DNA of 64,000 nucleotides from Hymenobacter telluris (GCF_017313265.1 NZ_JAFLQZ010000004.1:1-64000), one strand, 5' to 3'; positions 50,339-60,083 are shown, counted from the first letter of the stretch. A program made the numbers and translations. The notes: generated from the sequence alone by a model not told the origin.

Positions 50339-52328
50339 ACCCCGCTACCGGTTCTTCCAGCAGTTCCTTTTCAATCCAGCGGCCGTCTTCGCGCATGAGT
50401 TCGATTAGCTCGTCTACGGCTTGTTCTTCGGGCACGGCTTTCTTAATGACTTCCTGGCCGCGGTAGAGGGCAATTTTGCCTTTGCCCACGCCCACGTAGC
50501 CGTAGTCGGCGTCGGCCATTTCGCCGGGGCCGTTCACGATGCAGCCCATGATGCCGATTTTCACGCCCTTGAGGTGGTCGGTGCGCTTGCGGATCATGGC
50601 GGTGGTTTCCTGGAGGTCGAACAGGGTGCGGCCGCAGCTGGGGCAGCTGATGTACTCGGTTTTGCTCATGCGGGTGCGGGCCGCCTGCAAAATGCCGAAG
50701 CTGAGCTGGTTGAGCTGGTCGATGTCGCGCAGCCAGGCGTCCTGCTCCTGCTCGGGCAGCAGGTCGGTGCAGAGCGCAATACCGTCGCCGAGGCCGTCGA
50801 TGAGCAGGCCGCCCACGTCGGTAGCCGCGTCGAGTTGGGTTTGGGGCATGTTGTGCACGGTGTAGGTGCGCCGGACGACCACCGGGCACGTCACGCCGTA
50901 ATCCAGCAAATCGAAGAAGGCCCGCCGCATTTCCGGCATGGCGTGGGGGTTACTGGTGTTGAGGGTGAGTACCACGCGGGTTTCGGTGCGTAGCTGCTTC
51001 AACAATTCAGCATCGAGCGTACCCAGCTCCATCATCAGGAAGTTGAGCTGGGGGTGCAGCTTAGGAAAATCGGCCAGGTAGGTATCCACGGTAAGCAGCG
51101 GAAAATGGTCGGGGCGCTGGCCGCCGTCCACCCAGGCGCTGTGCGTCACGATTTCCTTGAGGCCGTTGGGTAGCATAAACGGCACGGGCCGCTCCCCGGT
51201 ATAAATGTAGTCGGCCCCCAGGTCGCTCATGTGAAACTTGTCGAGAAACGACGAATACAAGTGCCCGGCGGCGCGCAAATCGGCGTATTCCAGCTGCGGC
51301 AGGCGCGAGAGGTCGGACACCACGCGCGGCACGTTCAGGCCGCCAAAGTTCAATACCTCGTGCGTAACGCGGCGGTGATACTGAAACGGGTCGAGCGGCT
51401 CTTCCTCCAGCAGCGGCCGAATCGGCTGGGCTTCCTGGGCGCGGTGGGTGTAGCGGTTGATGAGGGCCCGCGCCACGGGGGCTTCGGCTTCGGGCGCTTC
51501 GGTGAGGCTCACGCGCACCGTGTCGCCGAGGCCGTCTTCGAGCAGCGTACCGATGCCTACGGCCGATTTAATGCGGCCGTCTTCGGCTTCGCCGGCTTCC
51601 GTCACGCCCAAGTGCAGCGGGTAGGGTTGCAGGCCTTCCTCGTCGAGCTTCTGCACCAGCAAGCGGTAGGCCTGCACCATCACCTGCGTGTTGGAGGCCT
51701 TCATGCTGAGCACCACATTGTAGTAGTTTTCTTCTTCGCAGAGGCGCAGGAATTCCAGCGCCGATTCTACCATGCCCAGCGGCGTATCACCGTAGCGGCT
51801 CAGAATCCGGTCGGATAGGGAGCCGTGGTTGGTACCGATGCGCATGGCGGTGCCGTACTGCTTGCAGATTTGCACCAGCGGCCGAAACCGCTCCCGAATG
51901 CGTTCCACCTCGGCGTGGTAGGTGGCGTCGGTGTACTCGATGAAGTCGAACTTCTTTTTGTCGGCGTAGTTGCCGGGATTCACGCGCACTTTCTCCACAA
52001 TGCGGGCGGCCAGCTCGGCGGCGTTGGGCGTGAAGTGAATGTCGGCAATGAGCGGCACGGTGCAGCCCCGCTTGCGCAGCTCTTTCTTGATTTCCAGCAG
52101 GTTCTGGGCTTCCTTCATGCTGGGAGCCGTGATGCGCACGTACTCGCAGCCGGCCTCCACCATGCGCAGCGTCTGCTCCACCGACCCCAGCGTGTCCATG
52201 GTATCCACGGTGGTCATGCTCTGCACCCGAATGGGGTGGAGGCCGCCCATAGGCAGGTCGCCGAGCTGGACTTCCCGGCTGAGGCGGCGCTTGTACTCGG
52301 TGAGGCTGGGGCAATAGGTCTTGTTCAT
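50337..52328 (-). CDS. ispG: 4-hydroxy-3-methylbut-2-enyl diphosphate synthase (long type)
   Basis: This 663-residue [4Fe-4S] enzyme carries out the penultimate step of the MEP isoprenoid pathway, turning methylerythritol cyclodiphosphate into HMBPP. The TIM-barrel domain has PIRVQSMTTVDTMDTLGSVE, EAGCEYVRITAPSMKEAQNL, VNPGNYADKKKF and MRIGTNHGSLSDRI. A middle insertion of about 250 residues marks the plant/Bacteroidota long type. The C-terminal cluster domain has SCPSCGRTLFDLQ (two Cys, about 562-565) and MGCIVNGPGE (third Cys about 594, catalytic Glu). The start MNKTYCPSL was chosen; upstream codons are translated repeat. A TACCTTTG -7 element lies 32 bases upstream. Confidence 0.96.
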   Translation of the reverse strand: MNKTYCPSLTEYKRRLSREVQLGDLPMGGLHPIRVQSMTTVDTMDTLGSVEQTLRMVEAGCEYVRITAPSMKEAQNLLEIKKELRKRGCTVPLIADIHFTPNAAELAARIVEKVRVNPGNYADKKKFDFIEYTDATYHAEVERIRERFRPLVQICKQYGTAMRIGTNHGSLSDRILSRYGDTPLGMVESALEFLRLCEEENYYNVVLSMKASNTQVMVQAYRLLVQKLDEEGLQPYPLHLGVTEAGEAEDGRIKSAVGIGTLLEDGLGDTVRVSLTEAPEAEAPVARALINRYTHRAQEAQPIRPLLEEEPLDPFQYHRRVTHEVLNFGGLNVPRVVSDLSRLPQLEYADLRAAGHLYSSFLDKFHMSDLGADYIYTGERPVPFMLPNGLKEIVTHSAWVDGGQRPDHFPLLTVDTYLADFPKLHPQLNFLMMELGTLDAELLKQLRTETRVVLTLNTSNPHAMPEMRRAFFDLLDYGVTCPVVVRRTYTVHNMPQTQLDAATDVGGLLIDGLGDGIALCTDLLPEQEQDAWLRDIDQLNQLSFGILQAARTRMSKTEYISCPSCGRTLFDLQETTAMIRKRTDHLKGVKIGIMGCIVNGPGEMADADYGYVGVGKGKIALYRGQEVIKKAVPEEQAVDELIELMREDGRWIEKELLEEPVAG

Positions 52329-52359
52329 AACCCGAAGGGAGCGTTTTTCTGAAGAATAA

Positions 52360-52367
52360 CAAAGGTA
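52360..52367 (-). promoter_or_regulatory. Bacteroidota-type -7 element (TACCTTTG) for ispG
   Basis: The minus strand reads taccttTG, an exact TAnnTTTG match, 32 bases before the ispG ATG and free of coding sequence. It lies between ispG and the hairpin repeat. The same octamer precedes the HAD gene. Confidence 0.55.
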
Positions 52368-52403
52368 CGGAAGGTTCGTTCTTGCCGGGTAGTAGAATGA
52401 GGC

Positions 52404-52493
52404 TGTAGCGCGAAGCCTTTGCTTCGCGTATGGCTGAGGTAGCAAGCCAGTTTGTTACCTCAGCCATACGCGAAGCAAAGGCTTCGCGCTACA
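52404..52493. repeat. Perfect 38-bp inverted pair of cgcgaagc/gcttcgcg hairpins
   Basis: Arms 52404-52441 (tgtagcgcgaagcctttgct...) and 52456-52493 are exact reverse complements. Each arm folds as cgcgaagc-cttt-gcttcgcg: eight pairs and a four-base loop. This is the REPIN layout, in a different sequence family from the one at the RAYT gene. A single copy is at 34314-34339. Confidence 0.88.
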
Positions 52494-52554
52494 TGCATAC
52501 GGCCGCAACTTCTGCTGCTTCCAGCTGTCTTTATCCCGACTACCTTTCTCAACT

Positions 52555-53049
<495 letters not shown>

Positions 53050-53094
53050 ATTACAGCATCCGTTTTCACCTTTCACCTACTTCATTTCCCTGCT

Positions 53095-53715
53095 ATGAAA
53101 AAGCTCGTTCCCTTTCTGGCGGCTTGCCTTTTGCTGGTACTCAGCAGCTACATCCGCCCCATGGCCGGCTATCAGGTCGGTGATAAAGCCGCCGACTTCA
53201 AGCTCAAGAACGTGGACGGCAAGATGGTGTCGCTGAGCGACAACAAAACCGCCAAGGGCTACATTGTGGTGTTTACGTGCAACACCTGCCCCTATGCCAA
53301 AGCCTATGAAAGCCGCATCATTGACCTGCACAGGAAGTACGCCAGCCAAGGCTACCCGGTAGTGGCCATCAACCCCAACGACCCCGCCATTGCCCCCGGC
53401 GACTCGTTTGCGGCCATGCAAACCCAGGCCAAAACCAAGAGCTACCCCTTCCCCTACCTCTTCGACGAAACCCAGCAAACGGCCCAAACCTACGGCGCTA
53501 CCCGCACCCCGCACCTCTACGTGCTAACCCGCCAGGGTAGCACCAACGACTTCAAAGTGAGCTACATCGGGGCCATCGACGACAACTCGGAAGATGCCAA
53601 GCTGGTGAAAACCAAGTACGTGGAAAATGCCATGACCGAAATCCTGGCCGGCAAGCCTGCTACCACCAACTCCACTAAGGCCATCGGCTGCTCCATCAAG
53701 TGGCGCAAAGCATAG
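53095..53715 (+). CDS. Exported thioredoxin-family (redoxin/AhpC-TSA) protein
   Basis: This 206-residue protein has a signal peptide (MKKLVPFLAACLLLVLSS) and a peroxiredoxin-like thioredoxin fold: GDKAADFKLKNVDGKMVSLS, the active site FTCNTCPYAKAYESRI (CxxC), VVAINPNDPAIAPGDSF, and YGATRTPHLYVL with cis-Pro. It matches the AhpC/TSA redoxin group that follows small TlpA-like proteins in Bacteroidota. A role in reductive repair or peroxide handling in the periplasm is possible. The gene forms a pair with the preceding TlpA-like gene. A strong hairpin follows. Confidence 0.86.
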   Translation: MKKLVPFLAACLLLVLSSYIRPMAGYQVGDKAADFKLKNVDGKMVSLSDNKTAKGYIVVFTCNTCPYAKAYESRIIDLHRKYASQGYPVVAINPNDPAIAPGDSFAAMQTQAKTKSYPFPYLFDETQQTAQTYGATRTPHLYVLTRQGSTNDFKVSYIGAIDDNSEDAKLVKTKYVENAMTEILAGKPATTNSTKAIGCSIKWRKA

Positions 53716-53753
53716 CCGCAACCCAACTTTAGAAGCAGCCAGCTTCCGTAACA

Positions 53754-53800
53754 AACCGGGCCACCGCAAAGCACGATACATGCTTTACAGTGGCCCGGTT
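53754..53800. terminator. Convergent bidirectional hairpin
   Basis: aaccgggccaccgcaaagca and tgctttacagtggcccggtt pair over about 18 bases with one bulge around cgataca. It sits between two convergent genes. Without a T-run it may be a paused or repeat-like terminator. Confidence 0.65.
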
Positions 53801-53849
53801 GCGTATGCGTGCAACGGCATGTATCGGCAACTGGCACGGCACCTAAGTG

Positions 53850-54515
53850 TCAGTCTTCTTGTATAGTAGCGCGCTTGAATACGCCTTCCAGGGTATCAAC
53901 CTGCACCCCGGATTTTTCGTCGAGGGCTGCGTTAATCATGGCTTGCGCCACTTCCCGGCCGTGGATGGGCCGGTAAGGCGCCAAACCAGGCAGGTAGGCC
54001 ACCAAGGCGGCCAGCGGCAACGCAATGCGCTCAGCCAGCCGGGGCTCCTGGCGGTTACCGGCCAGCATACCCGGCTGAATGATGCGGATGCGCTGGAACG
54101 GCAGCCGCTTCACGGAGCGCTCCAACTCGCCCTTCATACGAGTGTAAAACATAAACGAATCGGGGTCGGCGGAAGCGGCCGATACCAGCACGTAGGTTTT
54201 CACGCCGTTTTGGGCCGCCGCTTCGGCCGTGCGGTACTGGTACGTGTAATCGACGCGGTACTGGGCCTGCTGGCTACCCGCCTGGCGCAAGGTGGTGCCC
54301 AGGGCCGAAAACAGCACGTCGCCGGTGAGCAGGTGCTGCCACTTTTCGGGTGCTTCAAAATCAACAATGTGCTCTTCCAGCTTCGCAGGATTCTGGAAGC
54401 CGGTGGAACGACGCGCAAATACTTTCACGGTGGAGAAACGCTCGTCGGACAGCAGCTGACGCAGCAAATAGTTACCAACCAGGCCGGTTGATCCAATGAG
54501 TAAAGCAATTTTCAT
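53850..54515 (-). CDS. NAD(P)H-binding oxidoreductase, atypical SDR
   Basis: This 221-residue soluble protein has the Rossmann loop LLIGSTGLVGNYLLRQLL, DVLFSALGTTLRQAGS after the fourth strand, YVLVSAASADPDS with the active-site Ser, and FYTRMKGELERSV with the Tyr-x3-Lys pair in place. QRIRIIQPGMLAGNR is the substrate-side strand. It is an atypical SDR of the NAD(P)H-binding (NmrA/TIP30-like) type. It is a distant relative of the gene at 48526. Substrate unknown. Confidence 0.84.
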   Translation of the reverse strand: MKIALLIGSTGLVGNYLLRQLLSDERFSTVKVFARRSTGFQNPAKLEEHIVDFEAPEKWQHLLTGDVLFSALGTTLRQAGSQQAQYRVDYTYQYRTAEAAAQNGVKTYVLVSAASADPDSFMFYTRMKGELERSVKRLPFQRIRIIQPGMLAGNRQEPRLAERIALPLAALVAYLPGLAPYRPIHGREVAQAMINAALDEKSGVQVDTLEGVFKRATIQED

Positions 54516-54674
54516 GAGATACAGGTGGTGCAGGAGGTGTGGGCAGGGGGCGGGAATCAGATTCTCGACAACATAAACTCGAGAGTGAGCTTATACGTAG
54601 GCGCAACCAAAACTGCCGGTTTTCCAAAAATTCCATTGGTCGGCACTGCCTTTTTTCCGGTTTTGCACCTGGCA

Positions 54675-55652
54675 TCAGTCGCCGAGTGTCAGCACTATTT
54701 TTCCGATGTGCTCACTGCTTTCAAGCAGCTGATGCGCCGCGGCGGCTTCGGCCAGAGGAAACGTGCGGAAAACAACCGGCCTGAATTTACCTTCTTGCAG
54801 CAGCGGCCACACATGCCGCTCCACCTCCGCGGCCAGGGCGGCCTTGAAATCGGCGGAGCGGGGGCGCAATGTGCTGCCGCTGATGGTGAGGCGGCGGCGC
54901 ATCACCTCCAGGGCATTGAACTCGGCCGTTCCGCCGCGCATAGCGTTGATGAACACCAGCCGGCCATCGTCGCGGAGCAAACGCAGGTTTTTGGGCGTGT
55001 AGTCACCACCAATCATGTCCAGCACCACATCAGCCCCACCCATAGCCTGCACTTCCACCTCGAAATCCTGCTCTTTATAGTTCACCACCACATCGGCGCC
55101 CAGCGCCCGTACGGCATCGGCTTTGGCGGCGCTGCCTACGGTTGCGGCCACTTTGCTGCCCAGCGCGTGGGCTAGCTGCACGGCCGTAATGCCAATGCCG
55201 CTGCTGCCACCGTGTACCAGGAGCGTTTCGTTGGGTTGCAACTGGCCCCGCTGAAACACGTTGTGCCACACCGTAAACACGGTTTCGGGCAAGCTGGCCG
55301 CTTCCGTGTAGCTCCAGCCGGCAGGCACGGGCAGGCAATGGCGGGCATCGGCCACGGCGTATTCGGCGTAGCCGCCGGCCGCCAGCAGTGCGCACACCTG
55401 GTCGCCGGGTTGCCAGCGCGTTACGTTGGCGCCGCACTGCGCTATGGTGCCCGCCACTTCAAGGCCGGGCACCGAGCCCGATACATCGCCAGAACCGGCG
55501 TATTTGCCTTGCCGCAGCAGCACATCAGGGCGGTTGACGCCGGCCGCGTGCACCTGAATCAGCACTTCGTGGGCGGCGGGCGTGAGGCGGGGCGCCGACT
55601 GCAACCGCAGTACCTCGGGGCCGCCGGGCTGGGTGATAACAATAGAATTCAT
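54675..55652 (-). CDS. Zinc-free NAD(P)H-quinone oxidoreductase, PIG3/QOR type
   Basis: This 325-residue MDR-family enzyme reduces quinones with NADPH. The GroES-like half has VLIQVHAAGVNRPDVLLRQG and VPGLEVAGTIAQCG; the cofactor half has LVHGGSSGIGITAVQLAHAL and AADAVRALGADVVVNYKE; DVVLDMIGG follows. There are no Zn-binding Cys, as expected for quinone oxidoreductases. RRRLTISGSTLRPRS is the PIG3-type signature loop. The start MNSIVITQPGG was chosen; upstream frame is unlike the family. The divergent neighbour starts 148 bases away. Confidence 0.92.
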   Translation of the reverse strand: MNSIVITQPGGPEVLRLQSAPRLTPAAHEVLIQVHAAGVNRPDVLLRQGKYAGSGDVSGSVPGLEVAGTIAQCGANVTRWQPGDQVCALLAAGGYAEYAVADARHCLPVPAGWSYTEAASLPETVFTVWHNVFQRGQLQPNETLLVHGGSSGIGITAVQLAHALGSKVAATVGSAAKADAVRALGADVVVNYKEQDFEVEVQAMGGADVVLDMIGGDYTPKNLRLLRDDGRLVFINAMRGGTAEFNALEVMRRRLTISGSTLRPRSADFKAALAAEVERHVWPLLQEGKFRPVVFRTFPLAEAAAAHQLLESSEHIGKIVLTLGD

Positions 55653-55799
55653 GACCAGAAAATACCGCTCAGTTGAAGCTGCACGTATGAAAGAAAGCGT
55701 TGGAGAAGTGCCGGACACTATTGCCAGCTGCTTGCCATACGCGAAGCGGCCAGCCGGCGCTGCTTTCTTGCAGCAATTTCTGTTTCTTGCCTTCCTATC

Positions 55800-56312
55800 A
55801 TGAAAAAGCTGACCCTCCTCCCCCATTTCCTGCGTACCGCGGGCCAGCTTACCAGCATGGCCGCCTGGCAAACCGGCCGCCTGTTTCGCAAAGCTGCCGC
55901 TTCTGCCCTCGAGTCCATTCAGGATGTGCTGCGGGCGGAAGTGAAAAAGGGCAATGCCAAGCTGGTAGCGGATTTCCTGACCGATAAAGCTCTGCCCGCC
56001 GCCCGGGCGCTGCTTTTGGAGCGCATGGCGGCCCGGCTGCTAGTGCGCCTGGGGTTGCGCGGGGTGCTGGCGTCCAGCGTTATTGGCTGGATTTTGCCCT
56101 TTGTGCTAGAGCAGATGGTGAAAGTGGGGCAGCGAACCGGCCTCTTCGATAAGCTCCGGGCCCACAGCACCGTGCAGGAAAGCCTGCTACGCCTAGAAGA
56201 GCTGAAAGAAGCCGTTTGGAAACGCCTGGTCCCCGACCACGGCAGCAGCGCCGAATTGCTGGACGACGACGCGGAATTGCCCCACCAACTGCCGCCCCAA
56301 ACCAAGCTCTAA
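55800..56312 (+). CDS. Small helical membrane-associated protein, unknown
   Basis: This 170-residue protein starts MKKLTLLPHFLRTAGQLTSM and is mostly helical and basic up to residue 95. A hydrophobic segment GLRGVLASSVIGWILPFVLE at about 82-101 may span the membrane once. The acidic tail ELLDDDAELPHQL and QEQ-like helices close it. I do not recognise a family. It is divergent from the quinone oxidoreductase and probably unlinked with the next gene. Length and codon use support a real gene. Confidence 0.6.
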   Translation: MKKLTLLPHFLRTAGQLTSMAAWQTGRLFRKAAASALESIQDVLRAEVKKGNAKLVADFLTDKALPAARALLLERMAARLLVRLGLRGVLASSVIGWILPFVLEQMVKVGQRTGLFDKLRAHSTVQESLLRLEELKEAVWKRLVPDHGSSAELLDDDAELPHQLPPQTKL

Positions 56313-56410
56313 CGCAGCGGGCAAACGGATAATTCCAACAAGAATTTTTCCTGATTTTCGTTGAATACAAGAAATCCAGAGGGTTTTGGGCTGTCGTAAG
56401 TGACACCCAA

Positions 56411-56770
56411 ATGAGCAATTTGTTGTCTACCAACCGACCGGACCCCACCGCCGCCACTTCCCAAACGGCCCTGCGCGACTTGTACCGTGCCGCCCGGCTT
56501 ATCCCGTATCATGGGCCCTACGCCGCAGCCCGGCTAGCCCGCATTGCCGACCAAGCCGAGTATTTTCTGCAAGCATGGCCCCTGGAGCTATGGCCCGTCC
56601 ACACCCGCTCTGAGTGGCCAGTACCTGCCAAAGACGTGCTACTAGCTTGGCTGGCCACCGCCAAACAAGAAGCCGAACGCTATTTGCCACCTGCCAACCA
56701 CCCCTGGACCTATGCGGCTTGGCGGCAGGTTACCACTACTTTACTAGCTGCCTTGGTGCCGTTCAACTAA
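56411..56770 (+). CDS. Small soluble protein, unknown
   Basis: This 119-residue protein is rich in Ala and Trp: QAEYFLQAWPLELWPVHTRS and YLPPANHPWTYAAWRQVTTT. The first part has helices with ALRDLYRAARLIPYHGPYAA. There is no signal peptide or domain that I recognise. Codon use looks native. It ends 13 bases from the 3' end of the convergent lactonase gene. Confidence 0.55.
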   Translation: MSNLLSTNRPDPTAATSQTALRDLYRAARLIPYHGPYAAARLARIADQAEYFLQAWPLELWPVHTRSEWPVPAKDVLLAWLATAKQEAERYLPPANHPWTYAAWRQVTTTLLAALVPFN

Positions 56771-56782
56771 GCCGCCGTCCGT

Positions 56783-57985
56783 TTATTTGCCGGACTTGGT
56801 GAAGTCGGAGGTAACGAACAAAAACATCGGGGAAGGAATAGTGATGGACTGCCCCGTGGGCTGCAACTGGCCCGATTTCTGGTCGACGTGGTAGGTGAAA
56901 ACGTTGTTGGAATTCTGGTTGCCTACCAGCAGCAGCCGGCCGGTTGGGTCGAGGGTGAAGTTGCGCGGCGTTTTGCCCTGGGTGCTTTCGTGTTCTACCA
57001 GCGTCAGGCGGCTGTCGGAGGCAATGCGAAACACGGCAATGCTATTGTGGCCCCGGTTGGAAGCGTACAGAAACTTACCGTCCGGCGAAACGTGGATGTC
57101 GGCGCAGGAGTTGTTTTCCGCAAATCCGGCCGGTAGCGTCGATATGGTTTGCAGCTCGCGAAACTGGCCCTGGGCGGCGGCGTAAGCTAGTGCCGTTACC
57201 GTGGAGTTCAGCTCGTTGATGAGGTAGGCGTAGCGGCCGTTGGGGTGAAATGTGAGGTGGCGCGGCCCGGCCCCTGGTGCGGTAGTGAAAGCCGGCGCGG
57301 ACTGGGCGGTTAGCTGGCCCTGCGCCGGATTGAGTGCGTAACCGTAAACTTTATCGGTACCCAGGTCCACGGCAAACGCATACTTGTTGGTTGGGTCGGT
57401 GAGGAAGCAGTGTGCATGAGCCGCCGTTTGGTTTTTGTGCGGCCCGCTGCCCTCATGCTGGTCGGATGCCGTAGGAGCGCCCACCCGGCCGTCGGCCTCC
57501 ACGGGCAGTACGCTCACGTTGCCGCCCATGTAGTTGGCCACCAACACTGCTTTTTCGGTGCGGTCGAGGCTGATGTAGCACGGTGACGCCCCCTGCGACG
57601 GTTGCTGGCTGAGCCGCGCGAGGCCGCCGGTCTGCTGGTCTACGGCGAAGGCGCTAACGGCCCCGCTTGTAGCTCCCTGAAACTCATTGGTTTCATTCAC
57701 GGCGTATAGGTGCTGCCGCTTGGCGTCCATGGTCAGGTAGGTGGGGCTGGCACCGCCTTTCAGGCCGCTTACCGGCGTTAGCGCCCCGGTAGTAGGATTC
57801 AGCCGGTACAGAAATATCGTATTCTCAGCTTCAGAGCTAATATTGGTACCGATATACACCAAGTACTCGGAGGCGGCTTGGGTGCCGGGCATCAGCCGGG
57901 TACAGCCGCTTAAGGCACCTAAAGCCAGAGCCAGGCCGAAGCCGGTAGCATGCAGAAAACGACGGCGCGAATACAAATGAATCAT
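56783..57985 (-). CDS. Lactonase-family beta-propeller (6-phosphogluconolactonase-like), exported
   Basis: This 400-residue protein is a seven-bladed propeller of the YbhE/Pgl lactonase family: YVGTNISSEAENTIFLYRLN, SYLT-like blades such as GGASPTYLTMDAKRQHLYAV, DQHEGSGPHKNQTAAHAHCF with the conserved HAH, and GAGPRHLTFHPNGRYAYLIN. The start carries a Tat-like twin-arginine SRRRFLHATG and a later lipobox-like LSGC (about residue 28), so it is probably exported folded and lipid-anchored. Its physiological substrate outside the cytoplasm is not known, so the phosphogluconolactonase label is only a family name. The gene starts 170 bases from the histidine kinase. Confidence 0.86.
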   Translation of the reverse strand: MIHLYSRRRFLHATGFGLALALGALSGCTRLMPGTQAASEYLVYIGTNISSEAENTIFLYRLNPTTGALTPVSGLKGGASPTYLTMDAKRQHLYAVNETNEFQGATSGAVSAFAVDQQTGGLARLSQQPSQGASPCYISLDRTEKAVLVANYMGGNVSVLPVEADGRVGAPTASDQHEGSGPHKNQTAAHAHCFLTDPTNKYAFAVDLGTDKVYGYALNPAQGQLTAQSAPAFTTAPGAGPRHLTFHPNGRYAYLINELNSTVTALAYAAAQGQFRELQTISTLPAGFAENNSCADIHVSPDGKFLYASNRGHNSIAVFRIASDSRLTLVEHESTQGKTPRNFTLDPTGRLLLVGNQNSNNVFTYHVDQKSGQLQPTGQSITIPSPMFLFVTSDFTKSGK

Positions 57986-58155
57986 AGAATCAGAAAAGAA
58001 AGGGGTGGGAACATCCGCAGCAACAGGCTAACCGATACCAGCTGGCAGTGGCAAGAGCAGTGGCCGCAAAAGTCACGAATAATCTTCAGAGGCAATCCAC
58101 TGTTTGGCAAAAACCCGGTTTCTATCAGCACAACCGCCTGCTGCGTGGCCACTGC

Positions 58156-59409
58156 CTAAAACTGCACCCGCAACGTATGCAGTGAGTCGGCGGCGGCAAA
58201 CGAGTAGCTGACCGTATAACCGTAGTAGCGGCAGATTTGCTGCACAATAGACAAACCCAGGCCCGGCGAGTCGGAGGTGGCATTAAGCTTGCGGAACCGC
58301 TCGAAAAACCGACTTGGCTCACCAACCAGGGCCGGGCCCGTGTTGCTGATGGCCAGATAATCGGGCGTCAGAATCCAGCTTAAAGTGCCGCCCCGGTGGT
58401 TGTGCTTGATGGCGTTTTGCAGCAGGTTGCCCACCATCGACTCGGCCAGGGCGGGGTGCATATGCAGAGGCGGTTGTCCGGGGGCCACCACCCGTTCCAC
58501 CCGCAACTCTTTGTTGTCCACGAAATCCTGCAATAAGTGCAATTTGTTTTCCACCACTTTATCCAGTGCCAGCGGCACCGCCCCCGGAAACTGCCGGTTC
58601 TCGATTTTGGTGAGCAGCGCAAGGGCCTGATGCAGCCGCGAAAGCCGCATAGTGGCCCCGTACAAATCCCCGATTAACTGAGACGTGGCCAACGGCAATT
58701 CTTCGGTTTGAAGCAGCTGTTCCAGCTTCACCTGCATAATGGCCAGCGGGGTTTGAATTTCGTGCGCCGCATTTTCCGTGAAGTCCTTGAGCGACTGATA
58801 ATCGGCGGCGAGGCGGGTACTCATTTGGGTTAGCGCCTGGTTCAGCTCCGTGAATTCATCAATGGGCGTGGCGGCGGCCAAGGCCAGGGGTTGCTGGTGC
58901 TGCAAGTTGTAGTGGCGCAAGGCCTCCAGCGTTAGTTGAAACGGGTGCCAGATGCGGTGGGCAAGCCAGCGGTTCAGCACCCCTAAGCTCAGCAGTAGCA
59001 AGCTCAGCACCGTGAGCATCACCGCCAGCACCACGCCCAGCATATCTTCGGTTTCGAGCAACGACTTGCGCAGCGTCACCCATTGCGCCCCCTGCGAGCT
59101 GCTCACCGCAAAACTTAGCTGCCGATACGGCACTTGCTCCTGCTCTACCGGATCAAAAAACGTGGTATCCCGCAACTGCGTGGGCAAGGGCCCCGGCGTA
59201 ACGGCCAGTTCGTTGCCGAGGCTATTGGTGGGCAGTTGCCCCGTGCGCCGGATCAGGTTCAGGGTGGCCGTCCGATGGTTTACGAGCTGTTCGTCTACTT
59301 CCACGCGCAGGGCCCACCCCATACTGTAATAAAATACCACGCTCCCCACGGCAAACACCAGGGCGGCAAGCAGCAGATAGTACCTGTTGGTGGAGGAAAG
59401 CAGCTTCAT
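58156..59409 (-). CDS. Sensor histidine kinase (EnvZ-like layout)
   Basis: This 417-residue inner-membrane kinase has TM1 (about 11-31), an outer loop of roughly 95 residues, TM2 (about 127-150, VVLAVMLTVLSLLLLSLGVL), a HAMP-like linker, HisKA with NAAHEIQTPLAIMQ (phospho-His) and a HATPase domain (NLLQNAIKHNHRGGTL, GLGLSIVQQI). The DGxG boxes are weak: SNTGPALVGEPSRFFERF replaces the G1-G2 spacing, though the G2 loop SPGLGLS is intact. It overlaps the upstream regulator gene by four bases (ATGA) and is translated with it. Confidence 0.9.
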   Translation of the reverse strand: MKLLSSTNRYYLLLAALVFAVGSVVFYYSMGWALRVEVDEQLVNHRTATLNLIRRTGQLPTNSLGNELAVTPGPLPTQLRDTTFFDPVEQEQVPYRQLSFAVSSSQGAQWVTLRKSLLETEDMLGVVLAVMLTVLSLLLLSLGVLNRWLAHRIWHPFQLTLEALRHYNLQHQQPLALAAATPIDEFTELNQALTQMSTRLAADYQSLKDFTENAAHEIQTPLAIMQVKLEQLLQTEELPLATSQLIGDLYGATMRLSRLHQALALLTKIENRQFPGAVPLALDKVVENKLHLLQDFVDNKELRVERVVAPGQPPLHMHPALAESMVGNLLQNAIKHNHRGGTLSWILTPDYLAISNTGPALVGEPSRFFERFRKLNATSDSPGLGLSIVQQICRYYGYTVSYSFAAADSLHTLRVQF

Positions 59410-60083
59410 TCGGTACTTAGCTTGTAGCCCGTCCCGTAAATGGTGCGGATGTAGTTGTCAACGCCCTTTTCCTGCAACTTCTTGCGCAAGTTTTTCAAAT
59501 GGGTGTAGATAAAATCAAACGAATCGGCCGTATCGGCATCATCACCCCAGAGGTGTTCCGCAATGCTTTCCTTGGTAAGCACCCGGTTGGGGTTGGCTAG
59601 CAGAAATAGCAGCAAGTCATACTCCTTGCGCGTAAGCGTGAGCGGCTCGTCGCGCACCAGCACCAGCGCCTGCTCAGGAAATACGCTCAGGTCGCGGAAC
59701 AACAAGTGGTGCTGCCCCTGAAACTGCCGCCGCCGAATAATAGCTTTCAATCGGGCATTCAGTTCCACTAGGTGGAACGGTTTGGCCAAGTAGTCGTCGG
59801 CTCCTAATTCCAGCCCGAGCACCTTATCATCGAGGGCAGCCCGCGCCGAAATAATGAGGACGCCCGCCCGCGAGCCATCAGCTTTGAGTGTGCGCACCAA
59901 GTCTAGCCCGTTGCCGTCGGGCAATGTCAGGTCAATCAACACACAATCATACTGATAGAGCTTGATTTTCTCGTGGGCTTGCAGGTAGCTGTCGGCTACT
60001 TCGCACACGTAGCCATCATGGCGCAGGTATTCCAGCAAGGCATTGCGCAGTACGGGTTCGTCTTCTACAATCAATAATTTCAT
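59406..60083 (-). CDS. OmpR/PhoB-family response regulator
   Basis: This 225-residue regulator has a receiver with LLIVEDEPVLR, phospho-Asp in VLIDLTLPDGNG, Ser in ISARAALDDK and Lys in AKPFHL. A winged helix domain follows: LTLTRKEYDLLLFLLANPNR, VLTKESIAEHLW, and VDNYIRTIYGTGYKLS. It is the first gene of the pair with the histidine kinase (4-base overlap). Targets are unknown. Confidence 0.94.
   Translation of the reverse strand: MKLLIVEDEPVLRNALLEYLRHDGYVCEVADSYLQAHEKIKLYQYDCVLIDLTLPDGNGLDLVRTLKADGSRAGVLIISARAALDDKVLGLELGADDYLAKPFHLVELNARLKAIIRRRQFQGQHHLLFRDLSVFPEQALVLVRDEPLTLTRKEYDLLLFLLANPNRVLTKESIAEHLWGDDADTADSFDFIYTHLKNLRKKLQEKGVDNYIRTIYGTGYKLSTE

Noticed and set aside
53716..53849. 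Small RNA gene in the convergent gap
   Set aside because: The stretch contains one long hairpin that fits a bidirectional terminator; no promoter element or second structure supports an RNA gene.
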